Assembly (NCBI GenBank): GCA_025056355.1
Contig: JANWWI010000029.1
Location: forward strand, 1-35,204
Direction of reading: 5' to 3'
From: Casimicrobiaceae bacterium
GTDB taxonomy: Bacteria; Pseudomonadota; Gammaproteobacteria; Burkholderiales; Casimicrobiaceae
DNA length: 35,204 nt
In this document: piece after piece, positions 13,074-23,296 of the stretch
Layout of the letters: the number at the start of each line of letters is the position of its first letter
How positions within the stretch are numbered: the first letter of the stretch is position 1
Position numbers and translations under genes: made by a program
Notes under the pieces: model-generated
Told to the model about the DNA's origin: nothing
Databases searched by the model: none
Seen by the model: the letters and a program-made list of their open reading frames with translations, nothing else

Positions 13074-13715
13074 CTATTTCGTAATCGCCTGCATCACTTT
13101 TTCACGCATGGTCGGGGCCGGAGTTGACGCTGCGGTACGCGGGGTCGACCCAGAAGCCGCATTTGTTTGCCCCTCATGCGATTTCAAATACAAATTCAGG
13201 GTGAACTCATTGGCGCGCTGATTGCGCTCGGTCACGGCCTTGATCTCGACCAACTCCGGCCGCTCGAGAAACGGCGAAGACTCAATATTGCGCATGAGCG
13301 AGGACACCCTCGCGTTCGATTGCGTGATCCCCACCAGGGACACTTTGTTGCCCGTTTGCTTGATGGACTTCAGATAAACCCCCTCGGGCAACTGGCGCGC
13401 GAGCTGGTCGAGGAGCTTGACTGAAGCGGCACGATTGACCTGAAGCGTTTCGACGACCTGTTTGCGCGCAAGCAATGCCGCGGTTTGCTCTTTGAGCCGC
13501 TTGATCTCCTCGATCTGTGCGTCTAGCTTTTTGATTTCCGCGCTCAGCAGCTGATTGCGACGATCCTGGGCCGCGATCCGTTCGTCAAGATAAAGCTTGC
13601 CGGCGTACCAGACGGCCCCGGCAAACACAACCGTACCGACAGCCATCACAGCGAACTCGCGCTTCTTGGCGGCGCGCTTCAGGGCGCGGTGCGGCAGCAG
13701 GTTGATGCGGATCAT
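13074..13715 (-). CDS. pilN: Type IV pilus assembly protein PilN
   Basis: PilN starts with the conserved MIRINLLPHR sequence, which binds cytoplasmic PilM. A membrane helix follows at about residues 21-45, then a coiled-coil (ERIAAQDRRNQLLSAEI onward) and a periplasmic fold with LPEGVYLKSIKQTGNKVSL. At 213 residues it has normal length. The C-terminal Thr/Ala/Pro-rich tail is unstructured. It overlaps pilM by 4 bases (ATGA), so it is translated with pilM. Confidence 0.95.
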   Translation of the reverse strand: MIRINLLPHRALKRAAKKREFAVMAVGTVVFAGAVWYAGKLYLDERIAAQDRRNQLLSAEIKKLDAQIEEIKRLKEQTAALLARKQVVETLQVNRAASVKLLDQLARQLPEGVYLKSIKQTGNKVSLVGITQSNARVSSLMRNIESSPFLERPELVEIKAVTERNQRANEFTLNLYLKSHEGQTNAASGSTPRTAASTPAPTMREKVMQAITK

Positions 13716-14803
13716 GCGTCAAACCTCCGCATGGCCAGCCCACAGGCGATCAACAGCGACGGGGCATCCTGGGCCAGTTGCCGCTGGCGAACCCCCGAGC
13801 CCAGGGACATGCCCGCAAACGGATTGGCAACGGAGGCCGCCACGCTGGTGCGGCGCGACACCGCCTCAGGCAGTCCGACGAGCGTTGCGCCGCCCCCGGC
13901 GAGCAAAATGCAGTCGAGCTGCCCTCGGTTGGTCGAGGTCAAGAAGAACTGCAGCGCGCGCGCGGCTTCGATCGCGAGGGTGTCCACATAGGCGCGCAAC
14001 ACATCGCTTTCGTAGTTGGCCGGCAGATTCCCCGCTCGTTTGGCCGCCTCGGCCTCCTCAGCCGTCATGTTGTAGGTGCGCTGAATCTCCTGCGTCAGTT
14101 GCTGCCCGCCGATGGGACTTTCGCGCATGAAAATCTGCTCGCCGTTACGAAAGACATAAAACCGCGTCGAATTGGCGCCGATGTCGAGAATCCCGATGTT
14201 TTGATCGACGCCGCGACCCGGCAAACCCTCAGCGAGCAGCTCGCAGGCACTCGCCACCGCCAGGGAATCGACGTCCACAATCACGGCCTTGAGCCCCCCT
14301 GACTCGAGCGCCTCGACCCGGTCATCGACTTTTTCCTTCCGCGCTGCGGCGATCAGGACATCCACCTGCGTCGCATCGTCAGCGACCGGGCCGATAACAT
14401 AGAAGTCGAGGTTGACCTCGTCGAGGGCAAACGGGATGTACTGGTTCGCCTCCGCCTCGACCGTGGCCTCGAGATCTTCCTCTCGCTGCGCGGCGGGCAG
14501 TTTGATCCGCTTGGTAATGACCATATTCGACGGCAGCGCCGCGGCCGCGGATCGGGTACGAGCTCCGAGCTTCCGGTAGGCTCGTGCGACCGTCTCGGCC
14601 ACAGCCTCCATGTTGCCGATGTTGCCGTCGGTAACCGAGTCCTTCGGCAACGCCTCGATCGTGTAGCGCACGAGCTCGGGTTTTTCGCGCGTCCCGCCGA
14701 GCTCAACCATCTTGACCGCGGTCGTGCTGATATCCACACCGATCAGCGGCGTCGAACGGGACCGGAACAAGCCCGCAAGCGGACCTAAAAAATCTTTACG
14801 CAT
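13712..14803 (-). CDS. pilM: Type IV pilus assembly ATPase-like protein PilM
   Basis: PilM is the cytoplasmic, actin/FtsA-like member of the pilus alignment complex and binds the PilN N-terminus. The 363 residues contain the phosphate-1 motif IGVDISTTAVKMVELG near residue 21, the phosphate-2 region NIGILDIGANSTRFYVF, and the adenosine motif ILLAGGGATLVGLPEAV. The start at 14803 gives the common short MRKDFLGPLAGLF leader, but no strong ribosome binding site precedes it. It is the first gene of the operon and is divergent from mrcA across about 220 bases. A weak promoter candidate on the minus strand is TTGTGA, an 18-base spacer and TAAAGT in 14804-14880. Confidence 0.95.
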   Translation of the reverse strand: MRKDFLGPLAGLFRSRSTPLIGVDISTTAVKMVELGGTREKPELVRYTIEALPKDSVTDGNIGNMEAVAETVARAYRKLGARTRSAAAALPSNMVITKRIKLPAAQREEDLEATVEAEANQYIPFALDEVNLDFYVIGPVADDATQVDVLIAAARKEKVDDRVEALESGGLKAVIVDVDSLAVASACELLAEGLPGRGVDQNIGILDIGANSTRFYVFRNGEQIFMRESPIGGQQLTQEIQRTYNMTAEEAEAAKRAGNLPANYESDVLRAYVDTLAIEAARALQFFLTSTNRGQLDCILLAGGGATLVGLPEAVSRRTSVAASVANPFAGMSLGSGVRQRQLAQDAPSLLIACGLAMRRFDA

Positions 14804-14909
14804 TCAGCGTTTAGCCTGCATTTCTGGCCTGGAACTTTAACTCGTAGGCAAAGTGTTTCACAAGCGCAAGCCCCTGGCAAGCAAATCCAGCGCGCACCGG
14901 TCAAATTCT

Positions 14910-14915
14910 TATAAT
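14910..14915 (+). promoter_or_regulatory. Possible -10 element for mrcA
   Basis: A perfect TATAAT lies about 111 bases before the preferred mrcA start at 15026. No good -35 hexamer is seen at the usual spacing, so the promoter is either activator-dependent or the match is accidental. The leader would be about 100 bases. Confidence 0.3.
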
Positions 14916-15025
14916 TGCCGTTGCGGTCATCGCTGTGGCAACGCGGACCGCGCGGCGAGGCCGCCCCGGCTGCCCCGTCGAGTTGCCCTCCATCTCGGCC
15001 GGACAGAAGGAAAGGTAAGCCGCAC

Positions 15026-17341
15026 GTGTTGAAACGCTGGGCTGTTTATACCCTTTCCGTCGCCGCGGGTCTTCTGATCATCGGCACGGTCGTCGCAAGC
15101 CTTTTGTGGGCGCTCATCAACGCTCGTCTCCCGAGCTTGGAAGTGCTCACAGACTACCAGCCAAAGCTCCCGCTTCGAATTTTCTCCGAAGACGGCGTGC
15201 TCCTTGGCGAATTCGGCGAAGAGCGGCGGACGGTGGTCAAGCTCTCCGAGGTGCCCACGCACTTGAAGCAGGCCATCCTTGCTGCCGAGGATTCAAATTT
15301 CTACGAGCACTCTGGGGTTGATTGGCTGGCCGTGCTTCGGGCAGCCTACACCAACGCGACGACCGGGTCTCGCCAGGGGGCAGGAACGATCACGATGCAG
15401 GTCGCGCGCAATTTCTTCCTGACGCGCGAACAAACGTTCCTGCGCAAGCTCAACGAGGTGGCTCTGACGTTCAAGATCGAGCGCGAGCTCACGAAGGATC
15501 AGATCCTCGAGCTCTACATCAACCAGATCTTTCTTGGGCAAAGAGCCTACGGCTTCTCGGCGGCGGCGCAAACGTACTACGGCAAGGCGCTCTCGGATCT
15601 GACCCTTGCCGAGGCGGCGATGCTTGCGGGACTTCCCAAGGCGCCATCGGCGTTCAACCCCTTCGTCAATCCGAAGCGAGCCGCGCTTCGCCAACAGTAC
15701 GTGCTTCGCCGAATGCTTGAGCTTGGCTACATCACCGAGGCGCAGCACAAGGCGGCTCTCTCCGCACCCTCGACGCTTCGGACGAACCTCGGTCCCGAGA
15801 TCCATGCCGAGTTTGCAAACGAAATGGTGCGCCAGTTCGTCGTCGACCTGGTGGGCCAAGCCGCCTACGTGCGTGGCTTCAAGGTCACGACGACGCTGCG
15901 GGCAAAGGACCAAGAAGCGGCCTATGCCGCCCTGCGCAAGGGCGTGCTCGATTACGATCGACGCCAGCCATTTCGCGGCCCCGAGGGCATGGTCGAGCTC
16001 CCGCCGCCGGGCAAACCAGGGCTTGCCGAGACCGTTGATGCGGCGCTTGAGCGCTACCCCGACAGCGACAACCTGCTAGCCGCGGTCGTCCTCGAAGCCA
16101 CGCCACGAAAGCTCGTCGTCTCGCGGGGCGAAAATGAAACCTACACCATCGAAGGGGAGGGGCTTCGACTCGTGCGCCACGCGCTTACCGAAGCCGCCGG
16201 TCCCCATCGGTTGCGGCGCGGAGCCGTCATTCGCATCCTCCAAGATGAAAAGGGCGCCTGGCGCGTCGCGCAGCTTCCTCAGGTCGAAGCGGGTCTTGTG
16301 GCGCTCGACCCTCAGGACGGGGCGATCCGGGCACTCGTAGGCGGCTTCGAGTTCTCGCGCAACCAGTTCAACCACGTCACTCAGGCATCCCGGCAACCGG
16401 GTTCGGCGTTCAAACCGTTCGTCTATTCGGCGGCCCTGGAAAAGGGGATTACGCCGGCCACGATCATCAACGACGCGCCGCTTTACTTCACCGCGGCGCA
16501 AACCGGTAGCGAGGAGTGGGAGCCGAAGAATTACGATGGTCGCTACGACGGGCCGATGCGTGTTCGCACCGCCTTGGCCAAGAGCAAAAACATGGTGTCG
16601 ATCCGTGTGCTGCGCGCAATCGGCCCAGCGTATGTGCAAGACTACATCTCGCGCTTCGGCTTCGATCCGAAACAACACCCGCCGTATCTGACGCTCGCGC
16701 TCGGCGCCGGACAAACCAATCCGCTGCAGATGGCCGCTGCCTACAGCGTGTTTGCCAACGGCGGTTATCGCATCAAGCCACACCTCATCCGCCGCATCGA
16801 GGACGCTCGAGGCAACGTCATTTTTGAAGAGCGTCCCCCTCGTGCCGGGGTGGATGCCGAACAAGCGATCGATCCGCGCAACGCCTTCATCATGACCACG
16901 ATGATGCGCGAGGTCATTCGCTCGGGCACGGCGACACGCGCCCTCGCGTTGGGCAGGAACGATCTGGCCGGCAAGACCGGCACGACCAACGACGCGCACG
17001 ATGCCTGGTTTGCCGGCTACAACCATGCCCTCGTCGCGGTGGTTTGGGTGGGTTACGACCAGCCGCGGTCCCTCGGAGAACGCGAAACAGGCGGGGGTGT
17101 CGCGCTGCCGATTTGGATCAACTTCATGCGCGTGGCCTTGCGCGGTGTGCCTGAGGTGCCGCTCAAGCCACCGCCGGGGGTCGTCAACTCCGCCGGAATC
17201 GAAGATGCAACCAGCGTCGACGCCGGGCATGGCGACTGGTTCTACGCCGAGTTTCCTCCGCGACGGTTCGTCGATCCGCTAAGCGGCAACGACCCCCCGC
17301 GCTCGCGTCAAGACGATGAGGTTCGGCAACAACTGTTCTGA
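15026..17341 (+). CDS. mrcA: Penicillin-binding protein 1A, bifunctional peptidoglycan synthase
   Basis: This inner-membrane enzyme polymerises lipid II and cross-links the glycan strands. The preferred GTG at 15026 has GAAGGAAAGG about 10 bases upstream and gives 771 residues, normal for PBP1a; the frame stays open to TTG 14915, which adds an atypical Pro/Arg-rich stretch. A membrane helix lies near residues 5-30. The GT51 glycosyltransferase carries EDSNFYEHSGVDW (catalytic Glu88), GAGTITMQVARNFFL and RKLNEVALTFKIERELTK. The transpeptidase has Ser460 in PGSAFKPF, SKN at 520-522 and KTGT from Lys650. An OB-like insert joins the two domains. It is divergent from pilMNOPQ, a common arrangement in betaproteobacteria. 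Confidence 0.95.
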   Translation: MLKRWAVYTLSVAAGLLIIGTVVASLLWALINARLPSLEVLTDYQPKLPLRIFSEDGVLLGEFGEERRTVVKLSEVPTHLKQAILAAEDSNFYEHSGVDWLAVLRAAYTNATTGSRQGAGTITMQVARNFFLTREQTFLRKLNEVALTFKIERELTKDQILELYINQIFLGQRAYGFSAAAQTYYGKALSDLTLAEAAMLAGLPKAPSAFNPFVNPKRAALRQQYVLRRMLELGYITEAQHKAALSAPSTLRTNLGPEIHAEFANEMVRQFVVDLVGQAAYVRGFKVTTTLRAKDQEAAYAALRKGVLDYDRRQPFRGPEGMVELPPPGKPGLAETVDAALERYPDSDNLLAAVVLEATPRKLVVSRGENETYTIEGEGLRLVRHALTEAAGPHRLRRGAVIRILQDEKGAWRVAQLPQVEAGLVALDPQDGAIRALVGGFEFSRNQFNHVTQASRQPGSAFKPFVYSAALEKGITPATIINDAPLYFTAAQTGSEEWEPKNYDGRYDGPMRVRTALAKSKNMVSIRVLRAIGPAYVQDYISRFGFDPKQHPPYLTLALGAGQTNPLQMAAAYSVFANGGYRIKPHLIRRIEDARGNVIFEERPPRAGVDAEQAIDPRNAFIMTTMMREVIRSGTATRALALGRNDLAGKTGTTNDAHDAWFAGYNHALVAVVWVGYDQPRSLGERETGGGVALPIWINFMRVALRGVPEVPLKPPPGVVNSAGIEDATSVDAGHGDWFYAEFPPRRFVDPLSGNDPPRSRQDDEVRQQLF

Positions 17342-17347
17342 GCTCAA

Positions 17348-17890
17348 GTGACACTGGCACAAAAGATCGCCGCGACGGCGGCCCGGATCATCGTCGAAGG
17401 CGAGCTCACCGACTGGCAGCTCGCACGCCGCAAGGCACTTGCCGAACTCCGGCTGCCCTCGCGCGGCGTTCCACTACCGACCGACGAGCAAATCGTACGG
17501 GCCATCACCGAGCATCAGCGACTGTTCGGTGGCGCCGAACATGAAGAAACACTGCGTCAGCAGCGCGCGACAGCACTTGGCCTCATGCACGCCCTTCGAC
17601 AATTCGAGCCGCGGCTGTCTGGCCCCGTTGCCGAGGGGTGGGCCCATCGGGGCAGCGAGATCTGCATCGAACTTCGTTGCGCGAGCGAGAAGTTGATCGA
17701 CTACGCGCTCATCGAACTGCGGCTGCGCTACGACGTGACGTCCCGACCGGGCGGAACACATCGCTATCGCGTGCTCGACATGACCTGGCCGATCAGCCTG
17801 CTTGTCTTTACCTCTGCCCGCGAACGTCCCCCCGCGGGACGCACGCGGCTGGACATCGAAGCTCTCGAGCGCTTGCTCGGAGTGCGCTAA
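17348..17890 (+). CDS. Conserved hypothetical protein downstream of mrcA
   Basis: GTG at 17348 lies 6 bases after the mrcA stop, so the gene is probably cotranscribed with mrcA. The 180 residues have no signal peptide or membrane segment. The N-terminal half is helical and charged (TDWQLARRKALAELRLP, TDEQIVRAITEHQRLFG). The second half is richer in strands, with EICIELRCASEKLIDYALIE and RYRVLDMTWPISLLVF. I do not recognise a catalytic motif. A role in nucleotide or cell-wall metabolism would be a guess from context only. The coding call rests on length, phase with mrcA and normal composition. Confidence 0.75.
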   Translation: MTLAQKIAATAARIIVEGELTDWQLARRKALAELRLPSRGVPLPTDEQIVRAITEHQRLFGGAEHEETLRQQRATALGLMHALRQFEPRLSGPVAEGWAHRGSEICIELRCASEKLIDYALIELRLRYDVTSRPGGTHRYRVLDMTWPISLLVFTSARERPPAGRTRLDIEALERLLGVR

Positions 17891-17916
17891 CGCGGTCGAC
17901 CGTGGCGCTCAGGAGT

Positions 17917-17946
17917 GCCGGCTGCGGCGCTCAAGACGCAGCCGGC
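17917..17946. terminator. Strong stem-loop between convergent genes
   Basis: GCCGGCTGCG (17917-17926) pairs perfectly with CGCAGCCGGC (17937-17946) around a 10-base loop. It lies between the stop of the hypothetical gene (17890) and the dsbA stop (17953), so it may end transcription in both directions. There is no T-run on either side, which lowers confidence in it as a Rho-independent terminator. Confidence 0.5.
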
Positions 17947-17952
17947 CCTCAC

Positions 17953-18609
17953 TTAGCGCCGACGTTCGCTCCTCACGCGTGCAATCAAAAAATCGAGCAG
18001 CACTGGCACGTCCTTGTGACTATTCGGCAGCAAGTGCGACTGCACGCGGTAGCGCCCCTCAACGAAGATCATCGGCACGCTGTCGACTTTGTAGTTGGCC
18101 GCCAGCGTTCGGGCCCGGTTCATCTTACTGTTGAGGCCGAACGAGGCCCAGAGCTCCTGCACCTTTTTGCCGTCAAGTCCGTTGTTGGCCGCCCATTCAA
18201 AAAACACCTTCTCCTCATGCAGGCGAAGATTGGCTCCATGAATCGCCTGAAACACCTTGGTCGTGAGGTCATCGCGGTCGAGCGCTTCGAGCACGTAATA
18301 AATCTTGCCAAGGTTCACCCAGGCGGGCTGAAACGCCACCGGCACGCGCCGAAAAGCCACGTCCGCCGGTAATTTGGCCTTCCACGGCTCGAGGTGCACT
18401 TCGAGGTCACGGCAATGCGGACAGGCGTAGCTGAAAAACTCGAGCACTTCGATCCGCGTGCCACTGTCGGTCGGTTGTGGCGGACTGAGCAGTGTGTAGT
18501 GCTTGCCTTCGACGAATTGCTGAAGTGCGTGGACGGCGGCCAACGGAGAGGCCGTGACCAGCACCGACAGGCTCAAACGCAACCAGTCGCGACGAGACAG
18601 TTCACTCAT
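17953..18609 (-). CDS. dsbA: Thiol:disulfide interchange protein DsbA
   Basis: DsbA oxidises cysteine pairs in exported proteins in the periplasm. ATG at 18609 (MSELSRRDW) is preferred over the in-frame TTG at 18627 because GAGGGA lies 10 bases before it, giving 218 residues. A twin-Arg-like RR start and hydrophobic stretch make a signal peptide ending near VHA. The active site is Cys63-Pro-His-Cys66 in FFSYACPHC, and the cis-proline loop is DSVPMI. The helical insert between them is the usual DsbA one. It is the last gene of the argS / SPOR / dsbA run, 51 bases after the SPOR gene. Confidence 0.94.
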   Translation of the reverse strand: MSELSRRDWLRLSLSVLVTASPLAAVHALQQFVEGKHYTLLSPPQPTDSGTRIEVLEFFSYACPHCRDLEVHLEPWKAKLPADVAFRRVPVAFQPAWVNLGKIYYVLEALDRDDLTTKVFQAIHGANLRLHEEKVFFEWAANNGLDGKKVQELWASFGLNSKMNRARTLAANYKVDSVPMIFVEGRYRVQSHLLPNSHKDVPVLLDFLIARVRSERRR

Positions 18610-18660
18610 GAATGATGATTCCCTCAAACCCAGTTGTGCTTTGGATAACGCGCGTGCACG

Positions 18661-19302
18661 TCAGTTCGACGACGCTCGAACCACCGAGACCTCGATCCCC
18701 TCGCGCGCCAGCTCAGAGCGAATCCGTGCCGCTTCCTCGGGATCGCGAAACGGACCGAGGCGAACCCGATGCAAGGTTCCCTTTTCCGGACTCTCGCTCA
18801 CGTAAACCTGCGCCTCGTAGCCGAGAATGGCAATCCGCGCCCGTTGGGCATCAGCTTCGCCACGCTGCGCATAGGCTCCCGCTTGCAGCCAAAAACGGCC
18901 GCGAACCTCTGCCGTGGGAGCAGGCTCGACCTCCTCGCGCGGCGCCGCGCGCCGCCCCGCTGGCTCCGGCGCCCCGGCCTTGGCGGTTGCCGCCGAGTCG
19001 GTCTGGCCGGAGGCAGCCTTGCCTGAGGACCCCGCAGCGGCTCCTTCCGCCCCCGAGGCGCCGCGCTGCGCTTCCCCTTTGCCCTCCGAGGCGACTGGAG
19101 GAGCCGAGGCCGCCGGCCTGCTGAGCCCTTGGGACTGGGCCTTTGTCTCCGAGCGAGTCGAGGCAAACACTTCGGGACGGTACGGCAAGGCTTGGTAGAT
19201 CCAAATCGCAAGTAGACCGGCCGTTATCGCACCGAACACGAACCCGATCATCGCGCCGAAGAGGAAGATCACGCCGCGTGGTGTAGAGCCTTGAGCCTGC
19301 AC
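18661..19302 (-). CDS. SPOR-domain membrane protein (FtsN-like)
   Basis: The 213-residue protein has one membrane segment near residues 10-36 (VIFLFGAMIGFVFGAITAG), then a long Ala/Pro/Glu-rich linker. A C-terminal SPOR domain (about 133-210) begins FWLQAGAYAQRGEADAQRARI and ends VRLGPFRDPEEAARIRSELA. SPOR domains bind denuded peptidoglycan at the division septum, so a division role like that of FtsN is likely. GTG at 19302 directly follows the argS TAA with no gap, and AGAGG inside the argS end can serve as ribosome binding site. The argS-SPOR-dsbA order is seen in betaproteobacteria. Confidence 0.9.
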   Translation of the reverse strand: MQAQGSTPRGVIFLFGAMIGFVFGAITAGLLAIWIYQALPYRPEVFASTRSETKAQSQGLSRPAASAPPVASEGKGEAQRGASGAEGAAAGSSGKAASGQTDSAATAKAGAPEPAGRRAAPREEVEPAPTAEVRGRFWLQAGAYAQRGEADAQRARIAILGYEAQVYVSESPEKGTLHRVRLGPFRDPEEAARIRSELAREGIEVSVVRASSN

Positions 19303-20937
19303 TTACATCCTCTCCGGAGCCGACACACCCATCAGTGCGAGGCCGTTTTTTAGCACTTGCGCAGTGGCGGCACACAGCGCGGCACGCGCGGCACGCAGCG
19401 CCGGATCCTCGACTCGGACACGCTCGGCGACGTAGTAAGCATGAAAGGCCGCCGCAAGTTCGCGTAAATAAAAGGGCAGTAGATGCGGCGCCAGCTCGCG
19501 CGCGGCCGTGGCCAGAAGAATCGGATAGTCGGCGATCTTGGCCGCGAGCGCTTGCGCCTTCTCGTGCACAAGCAAGGTCAACGCGGCCGATTGCAGGGCC
19601 GCTGGAGCAAGCTCTGCCTCGCGCAGCACCGAGCAAATCCGCGCGTGGGCATATTGCACGTAGTAGACCGGGTTGTCCTCGCTTTCCGCTACCGCCAGAT
19701 CGAGATCGAAGACAAATTCGCTATCGGCTTTGCGTGAGACGAGGAAAAAGCGCGCGGCATCCTTGCCAACCCATTGAATCAAATCCCCGAGCGTGACATA
19801 GGATCCGGCGCGCTTGGAGACTTTGACCTCTTGCCCGCCACGCACGACACGCACCATCGAGTGCAGCAAGTAACTTGGATAGTCGGCGGGGATGCCGAGG
19901 CCGAGTGCTTGCAGCCCCGCGCGCACTCGAGCGATCGTGCCGTGATGATCCGTGCCTTGGATGTTGATGACGCGCCGGAAGCCGCGCTCCCACTTGGTCA
20001 CATGGTAGGCCACATCCGGCACGAAATAGGTGTAGCCCCCGTTTGCTTTACGCATCACCCGGTCTTTGTCGTCGCCGAAGACCGTCGTTTTGAGCCAGAG
20101 CGCCCCCTCGGCTTCGTAGGTGTAGCCCGAGGCTTGGAGGGCATCGACCACCCGCTCGACACGTCCATCGGTGTAGAGCGAGCTTTCGAGGTAGTAGCAA
20201 TCGAAGGGTCGCACGCCAAAGGCCTGCAGATCGCGATCCTGCTCGGCGCGCAAGCGCTCGACGGCGAAGCGGCGCACGGCCTCCAAGTCGTCAAGGTCGC
20301 CGCCTTGTGCGAGGTAGTCGCGCGCAATCTCGACGACGTATTCGCCCCGATAGCCATCTTCGGGCCAGTCGGGATGCTCGGGTCCGATGCCGCGCGCGCG
20401 CAGTTGCACCGAACGCGCCAGCTGTTCGATTTGATTGCCGGCGTCGTTGTAATAGAACTCCCGGTGGACGTGCGCGCCTTGCGCCTCAAGCAGGTTGCAC
20501 AGCGTGTCGCCGAGGGCCGCCTGGCGCGCATGCCCGGTGTGTAGCGGCCCGGTCGGGTTGGCCGAGACGAATTCGACCATGATGTTCTGACCCGCCAGTG
20601 CCGTGCCGCGGCCGTAGTGTTCCCCCTGCTCCAGGGCTGCACGCACGGCGGCAAAGCGTGCCGCGCGGTCGAGTCGAATATTGATGAAGCCGGGACCGGC
20701 GATCTCGACCTTCTCGATGCCAGCTACTTCTTGCTTTTGCAGGGCCTGAACGATCGCTGTGGCGATATCGCGGGGAGGCCGGCCCTGCGATTTGGCCAGT
20801 TGGAGCGCGATATTGGTCGCCCAGTCGCCGTGTTCCGGGTTGCGCGGCCGCTCGAGCGCCACGGGGGCTGCACAGCTCTCGCCGAAGGCTTGTTCTACGG
20901 CGGCTTCAAGCCGCTCGATCAGTGCTTCTCGCTGCAT
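19303..20937 (-). CDS. argS: Arginyl-tRNA synthetase
   Basis: ArgS charges tRNA-Arg with arginine. The frame is open to 21165, but the standard [18 protein letters not shown] start is ATG 20937, giving 544 residues. Visible are the N-terminal additional domain, the class I HIGH motif as HTGHARQ (near residue 133) after SANPTGPL, the KMSKS-like loop KVSKRAGS (near 370) and the C-terminal anticodon-binding domain ending with MGVSAPERM. No strong ribosome binding site precedes the start. The gene lies downstream of the groEL terminator, and a perfect stem-loop sits in its leader. Confidence 0.96.
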   Translation of the reverse strand: MQREALIERLEAAVEQAFGESCAAPVALERPRNPEHGDWATNIALQLAKSQGRPPRDIATAIVQALQKQEVAGIEKVEIAGPGFINIRLDRAARFAAVRAALEQGEHYGRGTALAGQNIMVEFVSANPTGPLHTGHARQAALGDTLCNLLEAQGAHVHREFYYNDAGNQIEQLARSVQLRARGIGPEHPDWPEDGYRGEYVVEIARDYLAQGGDLDDLEAVRRFAVERLRAEQDRDLQAFGVRPFDCYYLESSLYTDGRVERVVDALQASGYTYEAEGALWLKTTVFGDDKDRVMRKANGGYTYFVPDVAYHVTKWERGFRRVINIQGTDHHGTIARVRAGLQALGLGIPADYPSYLLHSMVRVVRGGQEVKVSKRAGSYVTLGDLIQWVGKDAARFFLVSRKADSEFVFDLDLAVAESEDNPVYYVQYAHARICSVLREAELAPAALQSAALTLLVHEKAQALAAKIADYPILLATAARELAPHLLPFYLRELAAAFHAYYVAERVRVEDPALRAARAALCAATAQVLKNGLALMGVSAPERM

Positions 20938-20968
20938 GAGGCCATTATGGGGGATGATGCGCAGGCGC

Positions 20969-20989
20969 CCTCCGAAGACGCTTCGGAGG
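20969..20989. promoter_or_regulatory. Perfect stem-loop in the argS leader
   Basis: CCTCCGAAG (20969-20977) and CTTCGGAGG (20981-20989) pair exactly around the 3-base loop ACG, 32 bases before the argS start. No U-tract follows on the minus strand. It could be a protein-binding operator, an RNA structure controlling argS, or a backup to the adjacent groEL terminator. Confidence 0.4.
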
Positions 20990-21000
20990 ACGTCGGACGA

Positions 21001-21030
21001 AACAAAAACGGGCCGCGAATAGGCGGCCCG
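21001..21030 (-). terminator. Rho-independent terminator of groESL
   Basis: Read on the minus strand, CGGGCCGC (21030-21023) pairs perfectly with GCGGCCCG (21016-21009) around a 6-base loop. TTTTTGTT follows at once (21008-21001). It lies 80 bases after the groEL stop and separates groESL from argS. Confidence 0.9.
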
Positions 21031-21109
21031 CTGCTTGATACATCCGTCCCAGGGCTCGTGCGGCTTGGTCGCGCAAGGCTCTGGGACAATCGCTCGCGCG
21101 GAAAGCGGC

Positions 21110-22747
<1,638 letters not shown>

Positions 22748-22784
22748 CTAACTCCTCGAAATGCTCAGCGTTGGCTTACTCGAC

Positions 22785-23099
22785 TCAGGCGACCGCTTTG
22801 ACGGCACTCTTGCCCTCAATGACGGCCATGATGTCTTCTTCACGCATCACGAGCAGCTCTTCGCCGTCGACCTTGACTGTCTGACCGGCATACTTGCCGA
22901 AGAGAACACGGTCGCCGACTTTCACATCCAGCGGAATCTGTTTGCCGCTGTCGTCACGTTTGCCCGGACCGACAGCCAGAACTTCACCCTGATCGGGCTT
23001 CTCCGCCGCGGTGTCCGGAATGACAATCCCAGAGGCGGTTTTGCGCTCCTCCTCAAGCCGCTTGACGATCACTCGATCATGCAGGGGACGAAGTTTCAT
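22785..23099 (-). CDS. groS: Co-chaperonin GroES, 10 kDa
   Basis: GroES caps the GroEL chamber. ATG at 23099 gives the standard [18 protein letters not shown] start, with GGAG about 8 bases upstream; the open frame continues further upstream but has no GroES-like sequence there. The mobile loop ([14 protein letters not shown]) and [29 protein letters not shown] are clear. At 104 residues it is a few longer than usual because of a KSAVKAVA tail. A CIRCE operator and promoter lie upstream, so the operon is under HrcA heat-shock control. Confidence 0.97.
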   Translation of the reverse strand: MKLRPLHDRVIVKRLEEERKTASGIVIPDTAAEKPDQGEVLAVGPGKRDDSGKQIPLDVKVGDRVLFGKYAGQTVKVDGEELLVMREEDIMAVIEGKSAVKAVA

Positions 23100-23218
23100 G
23101 AATACGCTCCTTCGTGTAGAAAGCGATGCAAAATCAAAAGCTTGTAACGACCTTGGCCCGGCGCTCTGAACTCGACCGAGCAACGGCCGGTTGCGCCGCC
23201 CGAGTACGACGATGATTG

Positions 23219-23245
23219 TTAGCACTCGCCGCTATTGAGTGCTAA
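23219..23245 (-). promoter_or_regulatory. CIRCE operator for HrcA
   Basis: TTAGCACTC (23219-23227), nine bases, then GAGTGCTAA (23237-23245) is an exact CIRCE inverted repeat. It lies directly downstream of the -10 element, between promoter and groES start, where HrcA represses groESL. A HrcA gene is not in the window. Confidence 0.95.
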
Positions 23246-23273
23246 TTATAGGCACGGTAGCTTCCAGTTCAAG
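23245..23273 (-). promoter_or_regulatory. groESL promoter, sigma70 with overlapping sigma32-like elements
   Basis: On the minus strand TTGAAC (23272-23267), 16 bases, and TATAAT (23250-23245) form a good vegetative promoter. The overlapping CTTGAA, 15 bases, then CCTATAAT resembles a sigma32 heat-shock promoter, whose -10 should be CCCCATNT, so that reading is weaker. CIRCE overlaps the last base of the -10. Confidence 0.75.
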
Positions 23274-23296
23274 AGCCTGACTGTCACGAAGTCGAC

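Noticed and set aside
16076-17230. 384-codon minus-strand frame inside mrcA
   Set aside because: Antisense to the transpeptidase domain, with Arg/Gly-rich composition and no recognisable motif.
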